Source of the DNA: Notolepis coatsorum
Lineage: Eukaryota; Chordata; Actinopteri; Aulopiformes; Paralepididae
Assembly (NCBI GenBank): GCA_963971535.1
Contig: OZ020590.1
Span: 151,819,534 to 151,883,533 of the forward strand
Direction of reading: 5' to 3'
DNA: 64,000 nt
Both the position numbers and the translations under genes were made by a program. Positions 29,560 through 41,976 of the stretch are shown in pieces (positions within the stretch are counted from its first letter, which is position 1; every line of letters begins with the position of its first letter). The notes beneath the pieces are model-generated. The model was not told where the DNA came from. It made no database searches and saw only the letters and a list, made by a program, of their open reading frames with translations.

Positions 29560-31954
29560 GCATGCAACGACACTCAATGTTTTAGCGGTACACACAGCGG
29601 TTAGTTTTTTTAGCACACACACCGGAACACACACGCATGCATTGTCTCTTTAGAATCGCCGATGCGATTCGTCTCTGCGATTAACCCATCCCGTCGTCCT
29701 TCCCCCCCAAGGGCAGCCGGGAGCAGACAGGCGTCAACGTGAGCTGCGCCAGGGGACCAATCCAAGTGCTCCTGTCCGTCTTCGTCAAGGACGCCACAGC
29801 GTTAGCAATCTGTTGTTGTGCATGTTTTTCCATTGGGTTTATCTTATCGGGGGGGAAACCCTTGCGAGCACGGGGAGAACATGCAAACTCCACACAGAAA
29901 GGCCTGGGAGATACCCCACCTGGGTACCTGGCATCATGGAAACCTGGGCCCTCATTCATCAATGTGTGCGTAGAACATGTTCTATTTCCACACGTAAGCA
30001 CGGAATGTAGAACCAGTGTACGCACAGGGAAGTCGGGATTCATCACACGTGCGTACGCAGGCTCTATGCTCCTCCGTAGAACTTTGTTCTACCGTCAATG
30101 CTCGTGCATTATTATCCATATATGGTCATGAAAGTGAGGAAACACCCCCCATGGGATGTGAAATAATGGACTGACCCGAGCGGAACTCTGAGAAACTCCA
30201 CGGAGAATTCACTGCTGTCGAACCAAGAAGACACTATCGCGTATTATGGGATAAATAAAAGGCGGATTTGTAAACGGTGATGTCAGATATCAACGGCTCC
30301 CTAAGACCATTGCTGCAATTCTGCCTGGACAGCTCAAAATACTAATAAAGACCGTTCGTTGACCACTGTTTGGCGTTGGTTGTGTGTCATTATAACCGTG
30401 CTGTAATATGAATGCCTTTATTAGTTGTGTTCGATTGGCTATATGATTTTTAGAGGCATCTATTTTGTTGTCGGCTAATAAAGACCGCGCTGGAATATGA
30501 CTGCCTTTTCCCGTGTTGTTTGATTAATACCCAGGGTTTAAAGTTCTCCTCAATTTGATTCCAAATCGCGATGGATCTCCCGTCAATTTTCTACCTGCTG
30601 CATATGATTTCTAGAGGCATACTACAATCTATTTTGATGTCAGTATTGGGTAGCCTACATAAACAATAATACGAGAGCATATACAAGAACAATGAATCTT
30701 ACTGCCATGTATGATGTAGCAGATACGCCATGTGTAGCCTGCCTATATGTGATCAATACAAACATGAACTTGAATTCCATCATGTCTGTGTGCGGGTCAC
30801 TGCGGGAACTCACAAGGCTGTTGTCACAATGTAAATAAGAACGTGCACTGAAAAGTTACAGTATGTAGTTGGTTGATTATTTGTATGACAGTCAGTAAAC
30901 CCTTGCAAAAAGTATCCGTTTTATTTAATGAATTGAAAACATTCAGCATCGCCTTCCTCCCGGCATCCAGCAATAACATGTATCAGGCAAATGCGCATCG
31001 CAACATTGACTGAGTGGAATCCCTTTCTATTCACATAACTGCATTTGTGATGGAGCTTTGACAGCTACAGTAACAGTCTATTGCTCGATCCATCTCCAAT
31101 ATCACGATGGACCGTGCCGCGGTGGCAAAGACCCGAGGGTGGAGAGGATCTTGAATAAATTCCATCATCATATATATATGTTGTGTGTCTGTCCACTATG
31201 TTTGTTACTTTGTTATTCCCCCCCCCCCCCTATCTATGTAAAGCGACCTTGGGTCTCTTGAAAGGCGCTATATAAAATGAAGCTATTATTATTATTGTTA
31301 TTATTATTATTATCATCACATCTGTGCGGGAGCTCACAAATAGACTGTTAGTCTCAGTGAAGTTTCAACGGAGGTCATCTATTCTAACCAACAAATTGAA
31401 GTAGAAAGCATTTCGTGACCAATCTTATTTGGAAACATGACACACAAAATAATTTGCTTTTTATTTGAAACAATATCTAATCGCGTTTGGAGGTTGGTGT
31501 TTTGCGTCTGCCCCCCCGTGCCAAACAAGCAGGCCAACCTCTTGTTCGCGTGTGAGCCCGTTATAATTACACTACTGTCGCTATTTTACAATGAACTATA
31601 ATGAATTACGGGTCATACAGAAGTTGAACACTAATGCACGGAAGCTTATTTCCGCCTTGAAACTAATGCAGGACTGAGGAGTGCTTATGCGTAGTAACGA
31701 TATTCTACCACTGGGCGCCAGGTACGCATGGTCTGACCTGTGCGTAGACGTAAGCACGGAGTCAAGTTCAAATCGAAATTGATGAATCCCACTCTTTGCT
31801 TAGAAATGATCGTACGCACAGGGTAAGCACAGATCTGTGCGTAGAACACGTTGATGAATGAGGGCCCTGGTCCCCAAGCGGGAATCGAACCCTGGACGTT
31901 CTTGCTGTGAGGCGACAGTGTTAACCACTACACCACCGTGCCGCCTACTAGTGG
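29560..31954 (-). mobile_element. DANA/Mermaid-like SINE (unit 2), split by inverted-repeat element
   Basis: Same SINE as 6345-6812. The box B/box A side is at 31871-31950 and the body at 29560-29947. The intervening 1918 bp are a separate insertion. Confidence 0.75.
29948..31865. mobile_element. 1.9-kb inverted-repeat DNA element, non-autonomous
   Basis: The ends GCCCTCATTCATCAA and TTGATGAATGAGGGC are flanked by CCTGG (29943-29947 and 31866-31870); unit 1 has a single CCTGG. Subterminal GTGCGTAGAAC motifs are inverted too. No transposase ORF. Inside, about 31225-31315 is a fish retroposon tail (AAAGCGACCTTGGGTCTC, then GGCGCTATATAAA and an ATT-rich run). A 5-bp duplication does not point cleanly to one superfamily, and an alternative boundary choice is possible because GGGCCC overlaps. 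Confidence 0.8.
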
Positions 31955-32736
31955 TCAAATGAGCACAAATGTCATAAAACCATGTAATAAAATGAACGCT
32001 AAAAATTTGTTACATTTAGCAGAAACGAGTGAAATAAGGAGCTATATTTCAAACGGAAGCACCTCCCCTCAGCAGAGAGCGCAACTTCTTCTTCTTCTTT
32101 TTGAGGTTTAACGGCGGCCGACCACTTGTTAGGGTATTTGCCGCCATCTACTGGTATCCTTTACCTCCTACAAAATCCAATTCCCCTCACCTTCATGGAG
32201 TGCAACTGTGACCACTGTGTTCCTGCTCTGCTTGAATAATGGACACGGGAGACAGGATGGACGGAGTACTTCTTTTCTTTATACTGTCAAGCATAAGAAA
32301 TATACAATGCCGTCAGACTTAAGCACATCCATGTTGGTAAGTACACACATCTCTCTTATCATTCAGGATAGACTGAGCTATATGAATCAGACATTAGAAT
32401 ATAAAACATTAGAAAATACAACATTAGAATAAAACATTAGAAAATACAATTGACCAAAAACATCACAACATACCTGTCAAGCATAATAAATATACAATGC
32501 TGTCAGCCTTAAGCACATCCATGTTGGTAAGTACACACATTTCTGTGGTAGGAGAAAACTCCAGTTAGAACACACACTTCTCAGCAGCGCCCGGTGTAAA
32601 GCCCCTCCCCTCCATGAATACTAGTTTACCAACGTGCTCATATAAGAGTTCGCGAAAACGGCCAAATCTCTTATAAACAGATACACAACTGCACAACATC
32701 AAACCACTGTTCATAACTCGGTTCATTACTTGGAAA
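31955..32736. other. Spacer with GAA-tailed LINE 3' end and a local duplication (unit 2)
   Basis: Equivalent to 6813-7423. At about 32340-32545 unit 2 has an extra ~190 bp: the segment around CATCCATGTTGGTAAGTAC is repeated, with an inserted TCTTATCATTCAGGATAG that also occurs in the candidate exon at 16339-16403. No gene seen. Confidence 0.5.
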
Positions 32737-32897
32737 CCTATTTACAACATTCTTCTTCTTCCATGAGTTAATGGCAGATCGCGACCACAAAAGGTGCATA
32801 CCGCCACATACTGTACAATCCATTCAACCCCATAACACACAAAACAAAACCCCATCCCTAACATCACCACCCTATCCAAACCTAATCTATGAGTCAT

Positions 32898-34360
32898 TCA
32901 TTGCCTCCTGTGGGCTGACTGGCTTTTTTGAACACTCACCACCACCTCCCATAACTCTCTTACTTGATCACTCACAACAACCTTCTTCCCTAACTTCCCT
33001 AACTCCCTTGATACTTGCCCCATTGTCAACCCCTTCATACCCATGTCTAGTACTGCTGCTTCAACTACTAACTTTAACCTCTCTGTCCTACTGCTAACCA
33101 TCACTATTGTATTCACTACTCTTGTCACAAATGTCACCATCTCCAACTTCTCCCCCCACACCCTCTCTTTCTCCTCCTGTACTTCCTCTACTGACAAATG
33201 CCCTTTTCTAAACCCCTGATCCTCACCTTGCTTCCCCTGATCCTCCTGCACTACCCTTACTGCCAAATGCCCTTCTCCTTCCTTACCTTGCTTTCCCTGT
33301 CCTACCTTCCTAACTGCCTCTGCATACAAAATCCTATCATCCCTTCTCACCTGCTGGACCACTACCTCTCGCTTCATCGCCTCACAACCCCAATACGCTA
33401 CACTATGCTTCCCACCACAACTACAACACCTCGGCTCCACTCCCAGGTCACACTCCCCATACTCATGCTCCCCACTACATCTAGCACATATCTGTCCCTT
33501 CCTACATGACCTAGCTATATGACCAAACTCCTGGCACCTGTAACACCTCAACGGTTTCGGCACAAACTCCCTAACCCTATATGCCAAAAACCCTAAAAAT
33601 ACTCTTGGACTAACCTCACCCTCAAACTGAATAACTATCGTCCCTGTCACCTCCTTCTCTACACCTCTCTTCATCCTATCTACACTCTTAACTTTCCCAT
33701 TACGTTTGTCACTCCTCAACTCTTCTAACAGCTGCTCCATACTAACCTTAATTGGAATTCCACTAATCACCCCCTTGCAACCACCATCCCTTTTCTCCCC
33801 TACTATCACTACTCTACAGACCTTCACTTTGCCAATGCTCTTCATTTCCCTTGCCTTCTCTACCTGCACTACACTTACACACCCTATAAACAAGTTCCCA
33901 TCGTCTAACACCTTTCCGTACCTTACCTCTCCTAACTGTGCTCTAATGAGTTTTGACAGCTGACTCGGCTCTATGTTCCTAACTCCGTCTACTCCCTCAA
34001 ATCGCACCACTACATTCAACCCTACAAACTCCTTCTCTCTACCCTCATCCTCTGACCCACTCAAGCTATCTCCCCCCTCTTTCTTCCTCTTACTCCCCTT
34101 CCCCCCACTTTCCCTGCTCTTTTTCCCCACCTTTTCCCACACCTCTCCCTCGTTTTCCTCTCCTACTCTACACTCCATATCACTAGCCATCCCCTCTCCT
34201 TCATCACGGCCATCACTGTTGGAATTGCACTTGCTTGCCCTACCCCCCTTGGCTCCCGACGTCGAACCCTGGGGGGAACTAGGGCCCGAAAACGGCGACA
34301 TGCTTCGTTCACTCCTACTCCTACTTCTAGCTCCCGACCTCAAACCCTTGGGGGAAACGG
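32898..34360 (-). CDS. ORF1-type CCHC protein, unbroken main part (unit 2)
   Basis: 481+ residues. An N-terminal Ser/Arg-rich region (SGARSRSRSERSM) and a basic KRKKEGG patch lead into a likely RNA-binding fold (VVRFEGVDGVRNIEPSQLS ... VSMEQLLEELRSDKR). Three zinc knuckles follow (CYRCQEFGHIARSC, CARCSGEHEYGEC, CCSCGGKHSVAYWGC), then a charged C-terminal third. Family knowledge: LINE ORF1 proteins bind retrotransposon RNA. The true N-terminus lies at 41774-41937, so this copy is physically split by the LINE. Whether it is expressed is unknown. Confidence 0.8.
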
Positions 34361-34384
34361 TACTCTATCCCCCCCCCCCTCACA

Positions 34385-35352
34385 GTGAGCTGTGGTGTTC
34401 CACAAGGAAGCATACTAGGACCGCTACTCTTCCTAATTTATGCAAATGACATGTCGTCAGCCTGTGACTGCAACTTGTTCCTGTTTGCGGACGACTCAGC
34501 CCTGCTGGTCTCTGACAAGAACAAATTGCAGGTTGAAAAATCCCTCAGCACGGAACTATGCAAAATCTGCATATGGCTCGCTGATAACAAACTATCATTA
34601 CACATGGGCAAAACAGAGTCCATTCTCTTCGGCTCAAATAACAAACTCAGCAAGACCGACAGATTCTCAGTTGCAGTGGGTGACAATATTGTCACAAGGA
34701 AAGACGAAATTACCTACCTGGGTTCCATCCTAGAGGCAAATCTTTCCTGTGACAGAATGGCATCCAATGTAATAAAAAAAAGTCAACCAACGAACTAGAT
34801 TCTTGTACCGGATCTCCTCTCTGGTAAACAAGAATACCCTGAAGACTCTGGCAGGAGCACTCATTCAAGGGTACTATGACTATGCGTGCACGGTGCACCT
34901 CATGGTACCAAAGCACCTCAAAGGCGCTTAAAACAAAATTACAAACATCACAAAACAAACTGGTCAGACTACTACTTGACCTGAACCCCAGAACCCACCT
35001 CACCCCTGCCCACTTTGACAACCTAGGATGGCTTAGAGTAGACGACAGAGTACAGCAACTTGCAATGGGCCTGGTCTACAAGATACACTATACGAACGGG
35101 GTGCCCATGTACATGTCAAAATACTTCCCAAAGGTCAGTGAATACCACAACCACTACACCAGAGGAAGCTCAACAAATCATGTTAAACCCAGATTCGGCT
35201 CAAACAAGGGACTAAACACGTTTCGCAATTATGCCACAACAATGTGGAACGCCCTACCCAAAGCTGTAAAGGAATGTGAATCCCTGCCCACATTCAAAAC
35301 CGCTCTTAAAGAGCACCTACGGGAGGCTGCAATTCGAAACTGGCCACCGTAA
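34385..35352 (+). pseudogene. LINE reverse transcriptase fragment, frameshifted
   Basis: Contains the RT signature GVPQGSILGPLLFLIYAND and the catalytic box LFADDSALL, then the thumb/C-terminal region. The frame breaks at an 8-A run (about 34775-34782; other copies have 7) and again near 34890. It continues to 35350 (ending REAAIRNWPP). It gives the best clade evidence: a jockey/CR1-like (possibly Crack-type) RT. No endonuclease domain is present in the window. Confidence 0.85.
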
Positions 35353-35971
35353 ATGCCCAAAACCCCCACCACCTCCTAATAGACAGTCTCCTCCTCACCG
35401 CATGTATATATTCCCTCCCCGCCGTATGTATATTTCCCTCCCACCCACCCACCCCCTCCTAATGTACAGTCCCCTCCCCATCATATGTATATACTCTGTC
35501 GGGATCTAGGGGTAACAGTACTGTATATTTGAATACCGCTTATGTCACAAATGTATCAGTACTAAATACCTATATGTCCCTATGCCATAAATGTCATGTA
35601 TGTTGTGTATGTCATAAATGTCTATATTGTAATGATCTGGGGTCTTGTGTGTCACTGTACCCGGGGGGTGCGTTTCCCCCCGGGAGAGTTAGGAGGTGGC
35701 ACCGGAAGTTACGTGGTGTTCGTGAAATATACGTGAAGCTAGGAAGCTGTGTTGTGTTCCTACCGAGTGAGGTATTGACCTGTATGTACTCATTGCAGTG
35801 GAATTAAATAACCCAAAAGAAACATGAACCACTCCTCATTCTTCCTAACAATACGGGTACGACAGAACGCTACATTTGGTGTCTGAAGTGGGATCAGTGA
35901 ACTCGGATTGACGCGCACTGTGTACCCAAGGGAGCTCCGCTGTTTGGCTGGCTACATCACGTTAGCTTAGC

Positions 35972-36953
35972 AATGACGGCAAAAGAAGAGCCACGCCACG
36001 AGATTAAACAGGAGAGGGAGGATGAAGGTCTGCCAAGTGGACTTCCAGACCTGGAAAGAATGCAGGTCGGGGTTGGCAATCTCGGAGGACGGGAGAGTGA
36101 CGGCGGCGCCGGTGCCGGTACTCCACCCGGCGGCGTCCGGTAGGAATGACCTGCAGAGCGTGGCACCATGTGGAGGTGCACACGGCGGATGGAGAGCAGA
36201 CCAGGCGCTGAAATATTCGGGTAAAGGCAGCCTGGAGGCGTTTTTTATGCAATTTGAGCTGGCAGCCGAACTGAATGGCTGGCCGATGGACAATAAAAAA
36301 AAAGGGCTGCCCGTCTCGTTTTGTCCCTCACGGATGATGCCCTGGCATGTTTGAGTGCACTGGGACCGGAAGAGCTGAGAGACTATGGAGCTGTGGTGGG
36401 GGCGCTGCAGAGGCGTTTCGGTCGATGTGACAATAAAAGCATCGTGGTCACAGAGCTATGTAACCGGCACAGACGGCCCGGTGAGTCCCTTCGTGCACTG
36501 GCAACTGACATTGAGACACTCACGAGACGGGCATACGGCCACATGCCCCCCGTGGTGTTGAGTGAGTACGCCAGGGATCAGTTTGTCCGCGCCATCGAGC
36601 CGCGAGACCTGCGTGAGCGGGTTCAGCTGCGGCACCCGAGCACGCTGCAGGGGGCCTTGGAGCTGGCGCTGGAGAGAGAAGACCTGCGGGGCGAGACCAC
36701 ACAGGAGGGCGTGAGGGAGGCCCCTCCCACGGTGAGGGTTGCGGTGGAGAGCAGCCCAAGGGAGCCGGAGTGGGTGGGCGCAATGATGGAGCGGATGACA
36801 GAGCTGGTGCGTGCCGTAACATTGCAACCACAAGGAGGTGCGGCTCATTCACCGGGGCCCATGCGCTGCTGGGGGTGTGGCCAACCCGGGCATCTCCGCA
36901 GGGACTGCCGCAATCGCCAGGAGAGGCAGGGAAACGGCAGGGGGTCCGTGTAG
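35972..36953 (+). pseudogene. Gypsy 2 gag (frameshifted)
   Basis: ATG at 35972 (MTAKEEPRHEIKQERED). The frame changes around 36060-36140 and again at the 9-A run at 36294-36302. After that it is open to TAG 36951-36953, with capsid-like sequence and one zinc knuckle, CWGCGQPGHLRRDC, near the end. Pol overlaps in the -1 frame, consistent with programmed -1 frameshifting in related elements (inference). Confidence 0.85.
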
Positions 36954-39121
36954 ATGGGGCAGAGCGGATCCCTGGCGCCATGTCCCACGCTGCTCTGCCT
37001 CCAGCGGAGGGAGCCAATCAGCACAGCCGGGGGGGTGGGGCTCTACTCCCCCCAGAAGCAGACGTTGACACTGAGTCAGTCATGGTAGTGGGCTGGACGC
37101 ATGCAGGCAATTTTTGCTATGTTCCCGTCACCCTGGCTGGGGCGCCGTGTTCGGCCCTGGTGGACACGGGTTCGACTGCGACGCTGATGAGGCCCGACGT
37201 GGTCCCGGTGGGGACACAGCTGGAGCAGACGTCGGTGCAACTGAGGACAGTGACTGGTGAGCTAGCCCCCATGTTGGGGAAGGGAAATGTGGTCATAACA
37301 GTGGGGGGCCTGTCGGTGGAGTTCCGGGTGTGGGTGGCAGAGGTGCAGGACCCCTGCATATTGGGGCTAGACTTTTTGAAGTTTGCCCGATGCCTGCTGG
37401 ACCTGGGGGAGAACACATTGAGTGTCCCCGGGGGCCCCACTGTTGAGATGATATCCCCCCCACTTCCTCCGAGGTCAGCGCCACTGGCAGTGAGGGCAGC
37501 AGAGACACAGTTTCATTCTGCGAGCCCCCTGGACAGTCACGGTAGCTCCCGCTCCCGGAATACCCGCCTGAGATATTCCCCTGCCCACTCGACGGCTGAA
37601 CGCACACCCCCCATGCCCATTGCCCCTGACAGGCAGCTCCCTGCACCTGCTGGCAGTACGCCCCTGTCCCCATCAGCAGCCCCATTTACACCCGGGGGCC
37701 CCCTCCCCCTGGCGCAGCCTAATATGGAGGAAGAGGCTGACAGGCTAGCAGTTGTGAGGGGCATATGGGAACGCAACGGTGGCCACTTGGAGCCGGAACA
37801 GCGAGAGGAGCTGTGGCAGTTGCTAAATGAGTACAAGGACATTTTTGCACTGACAGATGCTGAAATTGGCTGCACTCACTTGGTGCATCACCAAATAGAC
37901 ACAGGGGACGCCCGGCCTATCAGATCACCACCCCGCCGCCTTCCCATGGCGTACAGAGAAGCTGCAGAGTGCGCCATTGATGAGATGCAGCGGGCGGGCA
38001 TCATAGAGCCCTCTGCCAGTCCCTGGGCTTCGGGAGTGGTGATGGTAAAGAAGAAGAACACTTCCAAAATGAGATTCTGCGTCGACTACAGACCACTGAA
38101 CAAAGTGACAAAGAAAGACTCTTACCCGATGCCCCATGTTGATGAGGCGCTGGACACAGTGGCTGGGTCGTCCTGGTTCTCCTCACTAGACTTACGGGCT
38201 GGCTACTGGCAGGTGCCCCTCGACCCAGAGTCTAAACCTAAGACAGCCTTCTGCACACCAAGGGGGCTGTGGCAATTCCGTGTCCTCAGCTTTGGGCTGT
38301 GTAACGCCCCAGCCACGTTAGAAAGGCTAATGGAGAGCGTGTTGGCTGGCATTCCTCCAGAGGAGTGCGTGGTGTACCTGGACGACATACTGGCCCACGG
38401 CAGCTCCTTCCAGGCGGCCCTCCAGACGCTGAGACGGGTCCTGGGGAGGATAGCCGAGGCAGGACTGAAACTTCACCCCGACAAGTGCCACTTCATGAGG
38501 AGAGAAGTGGAGTTCTTGGGACACAAACTGACGGGAGAGGGCATCAGCACGCAGGAGGGGAAGATAAAGGCGGTCAAAGAGTGGCCCACCCCCGCAAACA
38601 AAGAGCAGCTCGAGAGCTTTGTGGGGCTCGCCTCATACTACAGGAGGTTTGTGAGGGGGTTCTCCTGCATCGCTGAGCCCCTATTTCGACTGAAGGAGAA
38701 AGGCGCTGACTTCACCTGGACGCCTGAGTGTCAGCAGGCGTTTGACCTCCTAAAAAAAGGACTAACAGAAGCACCTGTGCTTCGACCCCCAGACCCCTCC
38801 CTGCCGTTTGTCCTGGACACGGATGCCAGCAACGTGGGTATGGGGGCCGTGCTGTCTCAGGTGGGGCCGGACGGAAAAAGAGCGGTGGCTTACTTCAGCC
38901 ACACATTCAACAAAGCGGAGCGGAATTACTGCGTCACCCGCCGGGAGCTTCTGGCTGTCGTTGAGGCAGTTAAACACTTCAGGTACTACCTCTGTGGGCC
39001 GCCGTTTACAATCAGAACTGACCACTCCGCTCTCCAGTGGCTGACGTCCTTTCGAGAGCCGGAGGGGCAAGTGTGCCGCTGGCTGGAGAGGCTGGCAGAC
39101 TTCAACTTCACCGTTGAGCAC
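36954..39121 (+). CDS. Gypsy 2 pol: protease, reverse transcriptase, RNase H
   Basis: Open in one frame up to the MITE insertion (the frame is open from 36770, overlapping gag). Protease: ALVDTGSTATLM. RT: RFCVDYRPLNKVTKKDSYPM, FSSLDLRAGYWQVPL, VLSFGLCNAPATLERLM and the catalytic VYLDDILAHG. RNase H: FVLDTDASNVGMGAVLSQ and IRTDHSALQWL. The frame resumes at 39508 after the 378-bp MITE. Excluding the MITE and one TSD copy, the pol frame is preserved. Confidence 0.9.
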
Positions 39122-39499
39122 TAGGGTTGGGCACCGAAAACCGGTTCTAATAGGAACCGGTTCATAACTTCCGGTTCTGGAACCGGAAGTAACATATTTG
39201 AATTTCGATTCAAAATTTGGTTTTTTTTTTACTTTTTTTACTTTTTTTTTTTTTTTAATTAATACCCTAGTTACAGTACAGCAACCAAATTAAACTGTAT
39301 CAAGTCAACTGAAAATGTGAATAGTATGATTTTCTTTTTGAAATAAAAAAAAAATAAAAAATCTCCTTCGAAATAAGCTGTGACCTGTTTTGACCTGCAC
39401 CTGAAAGAATCGGAACAGAGAATCGTTTAGAACAGGAATCGATATGGAGAATCGGAATCGGAACCGGAATCGTTCAAATCCAAACGATGCCCAACCCTA
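39122..39499. mobile_element. hAT MITE inside Gypsy 2 pol
   Basis: 378 bp with ends TAGGGTTGGGCACCGA and GATGCCCAACCCTA, and an 8-bp TSD, TTGAGCAC, at 39114-39121 and 39500-39507. Subterminal GAACCGG/AATCGG repeats and an A/T-rich core are present. It interrupts the RNase H to integrase linker. Non-coding. Confidence 0.95.
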
Positions 39500-39507
39500 T
39501 TGAGCAC

Positions 39508-41277
39508 AGGGCCGGCGTACGTCACACCAACGCTGACGCCCTGTCCCGACGGCCCTGTGCTCCGGAGGGGTGTCGATACTGTGAGAAGAGGGAGGCAAGA
39601 GAGAGAGAGCTCCGGGAGGAGGTAACAATATGCCCCGAGCACAAGGGCGACGGACCGGTCTGCAGGGAGCTGCAGGTGATCGGAGAAGCGGAGTGGCGAA
39701 CGCAGCAAGAGCAGGACCCTGATTTAAAACCTGTTTTGCAATGGGTAGAGTCAGGTCAGAAGCCACCCTGGGGGGAGGTGGCAGGGGGCACCACTGCTAC
39801 AAAGGGACTGTGGGCAGACTTTGCGGCTCTGCGGGTGTGGGACGGGGTTCTACAGAGAGCGTGGAGGGAGCCGGCTACGGGAGAGAACAGGTGGCGGGTG
39901 GTGGTCCCCAAAGCAATGAGAGAGACTGTGTTAAAAAGTTCCCATGGCACCGTGGGGGCGGGGCACTTTGGCATCACAAAGACTCTCCGCCACCTCCGTC
40001 AGGGGTTCTACTGGGGACGGATAAAAAGGGACGTAGAGGATTTCTGTCGCCGCTGCGACCTCTGCGCGGCATACAAGGGCCCACCTGATCAGTCCCACGC
40101 ACTGCTCCAACAGCTGGGGGTGGGAGCCCCCATGGAGAGAGTGGCGGTGGATGTTATGGGGCCGTTTCCGTGCACGGACAATGGCAATCGCTACGTGCTG
40201 GTCGCCATGGACTATTTCACCAAATGGCCGGAGGCATATGCGTTGCCGGATCAGGAGGCCAAGACTGTGGTTGACGCGCTGGTGGAGGGCATGTTCAGTC
40301 GGTTCGGCGCAGCGGAAACCCTCCACAGCGATCAAGGGAGGAATTTTGAGTCACATGTCTTTGCCACCATGTGCGAGCAGCTAGGCACCAAGAAGACCCG
40401 AACCACTGCTCTGCACCCACAAAGTGACGGGTTAGTGGAAAGGTTCAATAGGACTCTCTAGGCAAGCAGCTAGCCATTCTCACAGCAGAGCACCAGCGAG
40501 ACTGGGACACACACCTCCCCCTCGTTCTCATGGCATACCGATCCGCTGTACAGGAGTCCACCTCCTGCACTGCTCATGCTGGGCCGGGAGCTCCGGACGC
40601 CGACGGAGGTGGCATTTGGCAAGCCCCCCGACACTCCCCCTGTTCCCCCGGGGAGGGAGTATGCCAGGAGACTCCAGGATCGAATGGAGTCCGCCCACAA
40701 CTTTGCCCGGGGTCAGCTGGAAAAGGCGGGCATGAGACAAAAAAGGAACTATGATGTGCGGGCTAAGGGGAGGCATTTCCAGGCCGGGGAACTGGTCTGG
40801 GTGTATAGCCCTCGGAGGAAGAAGGGGCGGTGCCCTAAACTGGACTGTCACTGGCAAGGGCCATGTAGGGTGCTAGAGAGGGTGGGAGAGGTGGTATACA
40901 GGGTACAATTGCCGATCAGGGGGAGGAAAGTTGCTCTTCACAGAGACAGACTGGCCCGGTACAGAGGGGATTGCCTCCCACTGCAAGACCCAGCCCTCCC
41001 AGCGGCCTCCCCTAGAGACAGTGTTCCGACCACCACTGGGGCCGGAGGTAACCGCCGTTCGAGGGGAGTGCACCGTGGTCCACCAGCAGGGGGTGTCCCC
41101 TCTTCCCATACGGGGGGCCCCTCAGAATCACAGACTGTGTCCCCGGTGCGGGACAGACATGGCACTCCCCGGACGGTTCCTGTTCAGCAGCAGCAGGTCG
41201 ATTCAGTCCTTCGGGCAGGGACAACGCGTCCGCAGAGGCGGAGGCTGCCGCCAGGTCGTTTCAAGGACTTTGTGTAA
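39508..41277 (+). pseudogene. Gypsy 2 integrase and C-terminal region (two frameshifts)
   Basis: 39508-40461 continues pol: HTNADALSRRP linker, integrase zinc region (SSHGTVGAGHFGITKTLRH ... CRRCDLCAAYKG), catalytic residues in VAVDVMGPFPCTDN, LHSDQGRNFES and HPQSDGLVERFNRTL. The frame is lost at 40458-40461 (two extra bases) and again near 40570. The last frame, 40576-41277, has MLGRELRTPTEVAFG and the chromodomain-less C-terminal tail ending GRFKDFV. Confidence 0.88.
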
Positions 41278-41773
41278 AAAAAGAAAAAAGTGTGTTCTGC
41301 TTGAAATGGAAAATGTTATTGGAAATGTGCTTGTGTTGATGCGTCTCTCGGGGCGAGAGCTCAGAAGGGGGGGGCTAGTGTAATGATCTGGGGTCTTGTG
41401 TGTCACTGTACCCGGGGGGTCCGTTTCCCCCCGGGAGAGTTAGGAGGTGGCACCGGAAGTTACGTGGTGTTCGTGAAATATACGTGAAGCTAGGAAGCTG
41501 TGTTGTGTTCCTACCGAGTGAGGTATTGGCCTGTATGTACTCATTGCAGTGGAATTAAATAACCCAAAAGAAACATGAACCACTCCTCATTCTTCCTAAC
41601 AATACGGGTACGACAGAACGCTACAATATGAATTGAAAATGGGGGACCCTGATGGAAACAAGACAAACGTCTTTCTCAGGTCTGCATCCCCTTAACAATT
41701 GTATGTATTGAGCCGTACTGTATTGTACCCATTCTGCAATCTGTTAAATAAAGTTTTCATTCATTCATTCACA

Positions 41774-41937
41774 GGGCTCGGTTGCGGCAAATCCCATACC
41801 ATCAACTCGTCAACATGTGAACACAAGTCGCAAATCTCACAACCATCGTCGCCCAAACTCCAATCGTCAACACTACCACCACCACAACACATCCGATATT
41901 TCGGCATTCCCAACCTCCTCCTTCCCTTCTTCCCCAT
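41774..41937 (-). pseudogene. ORF1-type protein N-terminus (unit 2), displaced
   Basis: MGKKGRRRLGMPKYRMCCGG at the element 5' end and the CEICDLCSHVDEL block. Separated from the rest (32898-34360) by the 7.4-kb LINE/Gypsy insertion. One extra Gly codon relative to unit 1. Confidence 0.75.
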
Positions 41938-41976
41938 CGCGCCGTCTCGTACTCTCAAGCCCCTATTTACAACATT

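Larger units (their letters stand above)
35628..41625 (+). mobile_element. Ty3/Gypsy LTR retrotransposon 2
   Basis: The LTRs 35628-35874 and 41379-41625 (247 bp each) start TGTAATGATC and end ACGCTACA, with TSD ATAT (35624-35627, 41626-41629). I saw only two differences between the LTRs (GGGTGCG/GGGTCCG; ATTGACC/ATTGGCC), so the insertion is young. Candidate primer site TGGTGTCTGAAGTGGGAT begins near 35878. The polypurine tract AGAAGGGGGGGG lies just before the 3' LTR. Gag-pol in Gypsy order; no env. Confidence 0.95.
34361..41773 (+). mobile_element. LINE RT copy (plus) inserted in ORF1-only element, with nested Gypsy 2
   Basis: 5'-truncated LINE beginning near 34361-34385, with the longest RT segment in the window. 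It runs through RT and the 3' UTR to 35627 and resumes at 41626 after Gypsy 2, ending in a (TTCA)n tail at about 41773. It carries the 3' terminal motifs GGGGGACCCTGATG and AATAAAG. The host frame resumes as CAGGGCTCGG. Confidence 0.88.
32752..41961 (-). mobile_element. ORF1-only LINE derivative (unit 2), split by a LINE carrying Gypsy
   Basis: TSD CCTATTTACAACATT at 32737-32751 and 41962-41976. (GAA)n tail at the left end and 5' end at 41961. The host element is interrupted at about 34361 by a plus-strand LINE that ends near 41773. Apart from this the single ORF is unbroken in this copy. Confidence 0.85.

Noticed and set aside
36456..37017. Long minus-strand ORFs opposite Gypsy 2 gag/pol
   Set aside because: Shadow frames of GC-rich coding sequence; no recognisable motifs.
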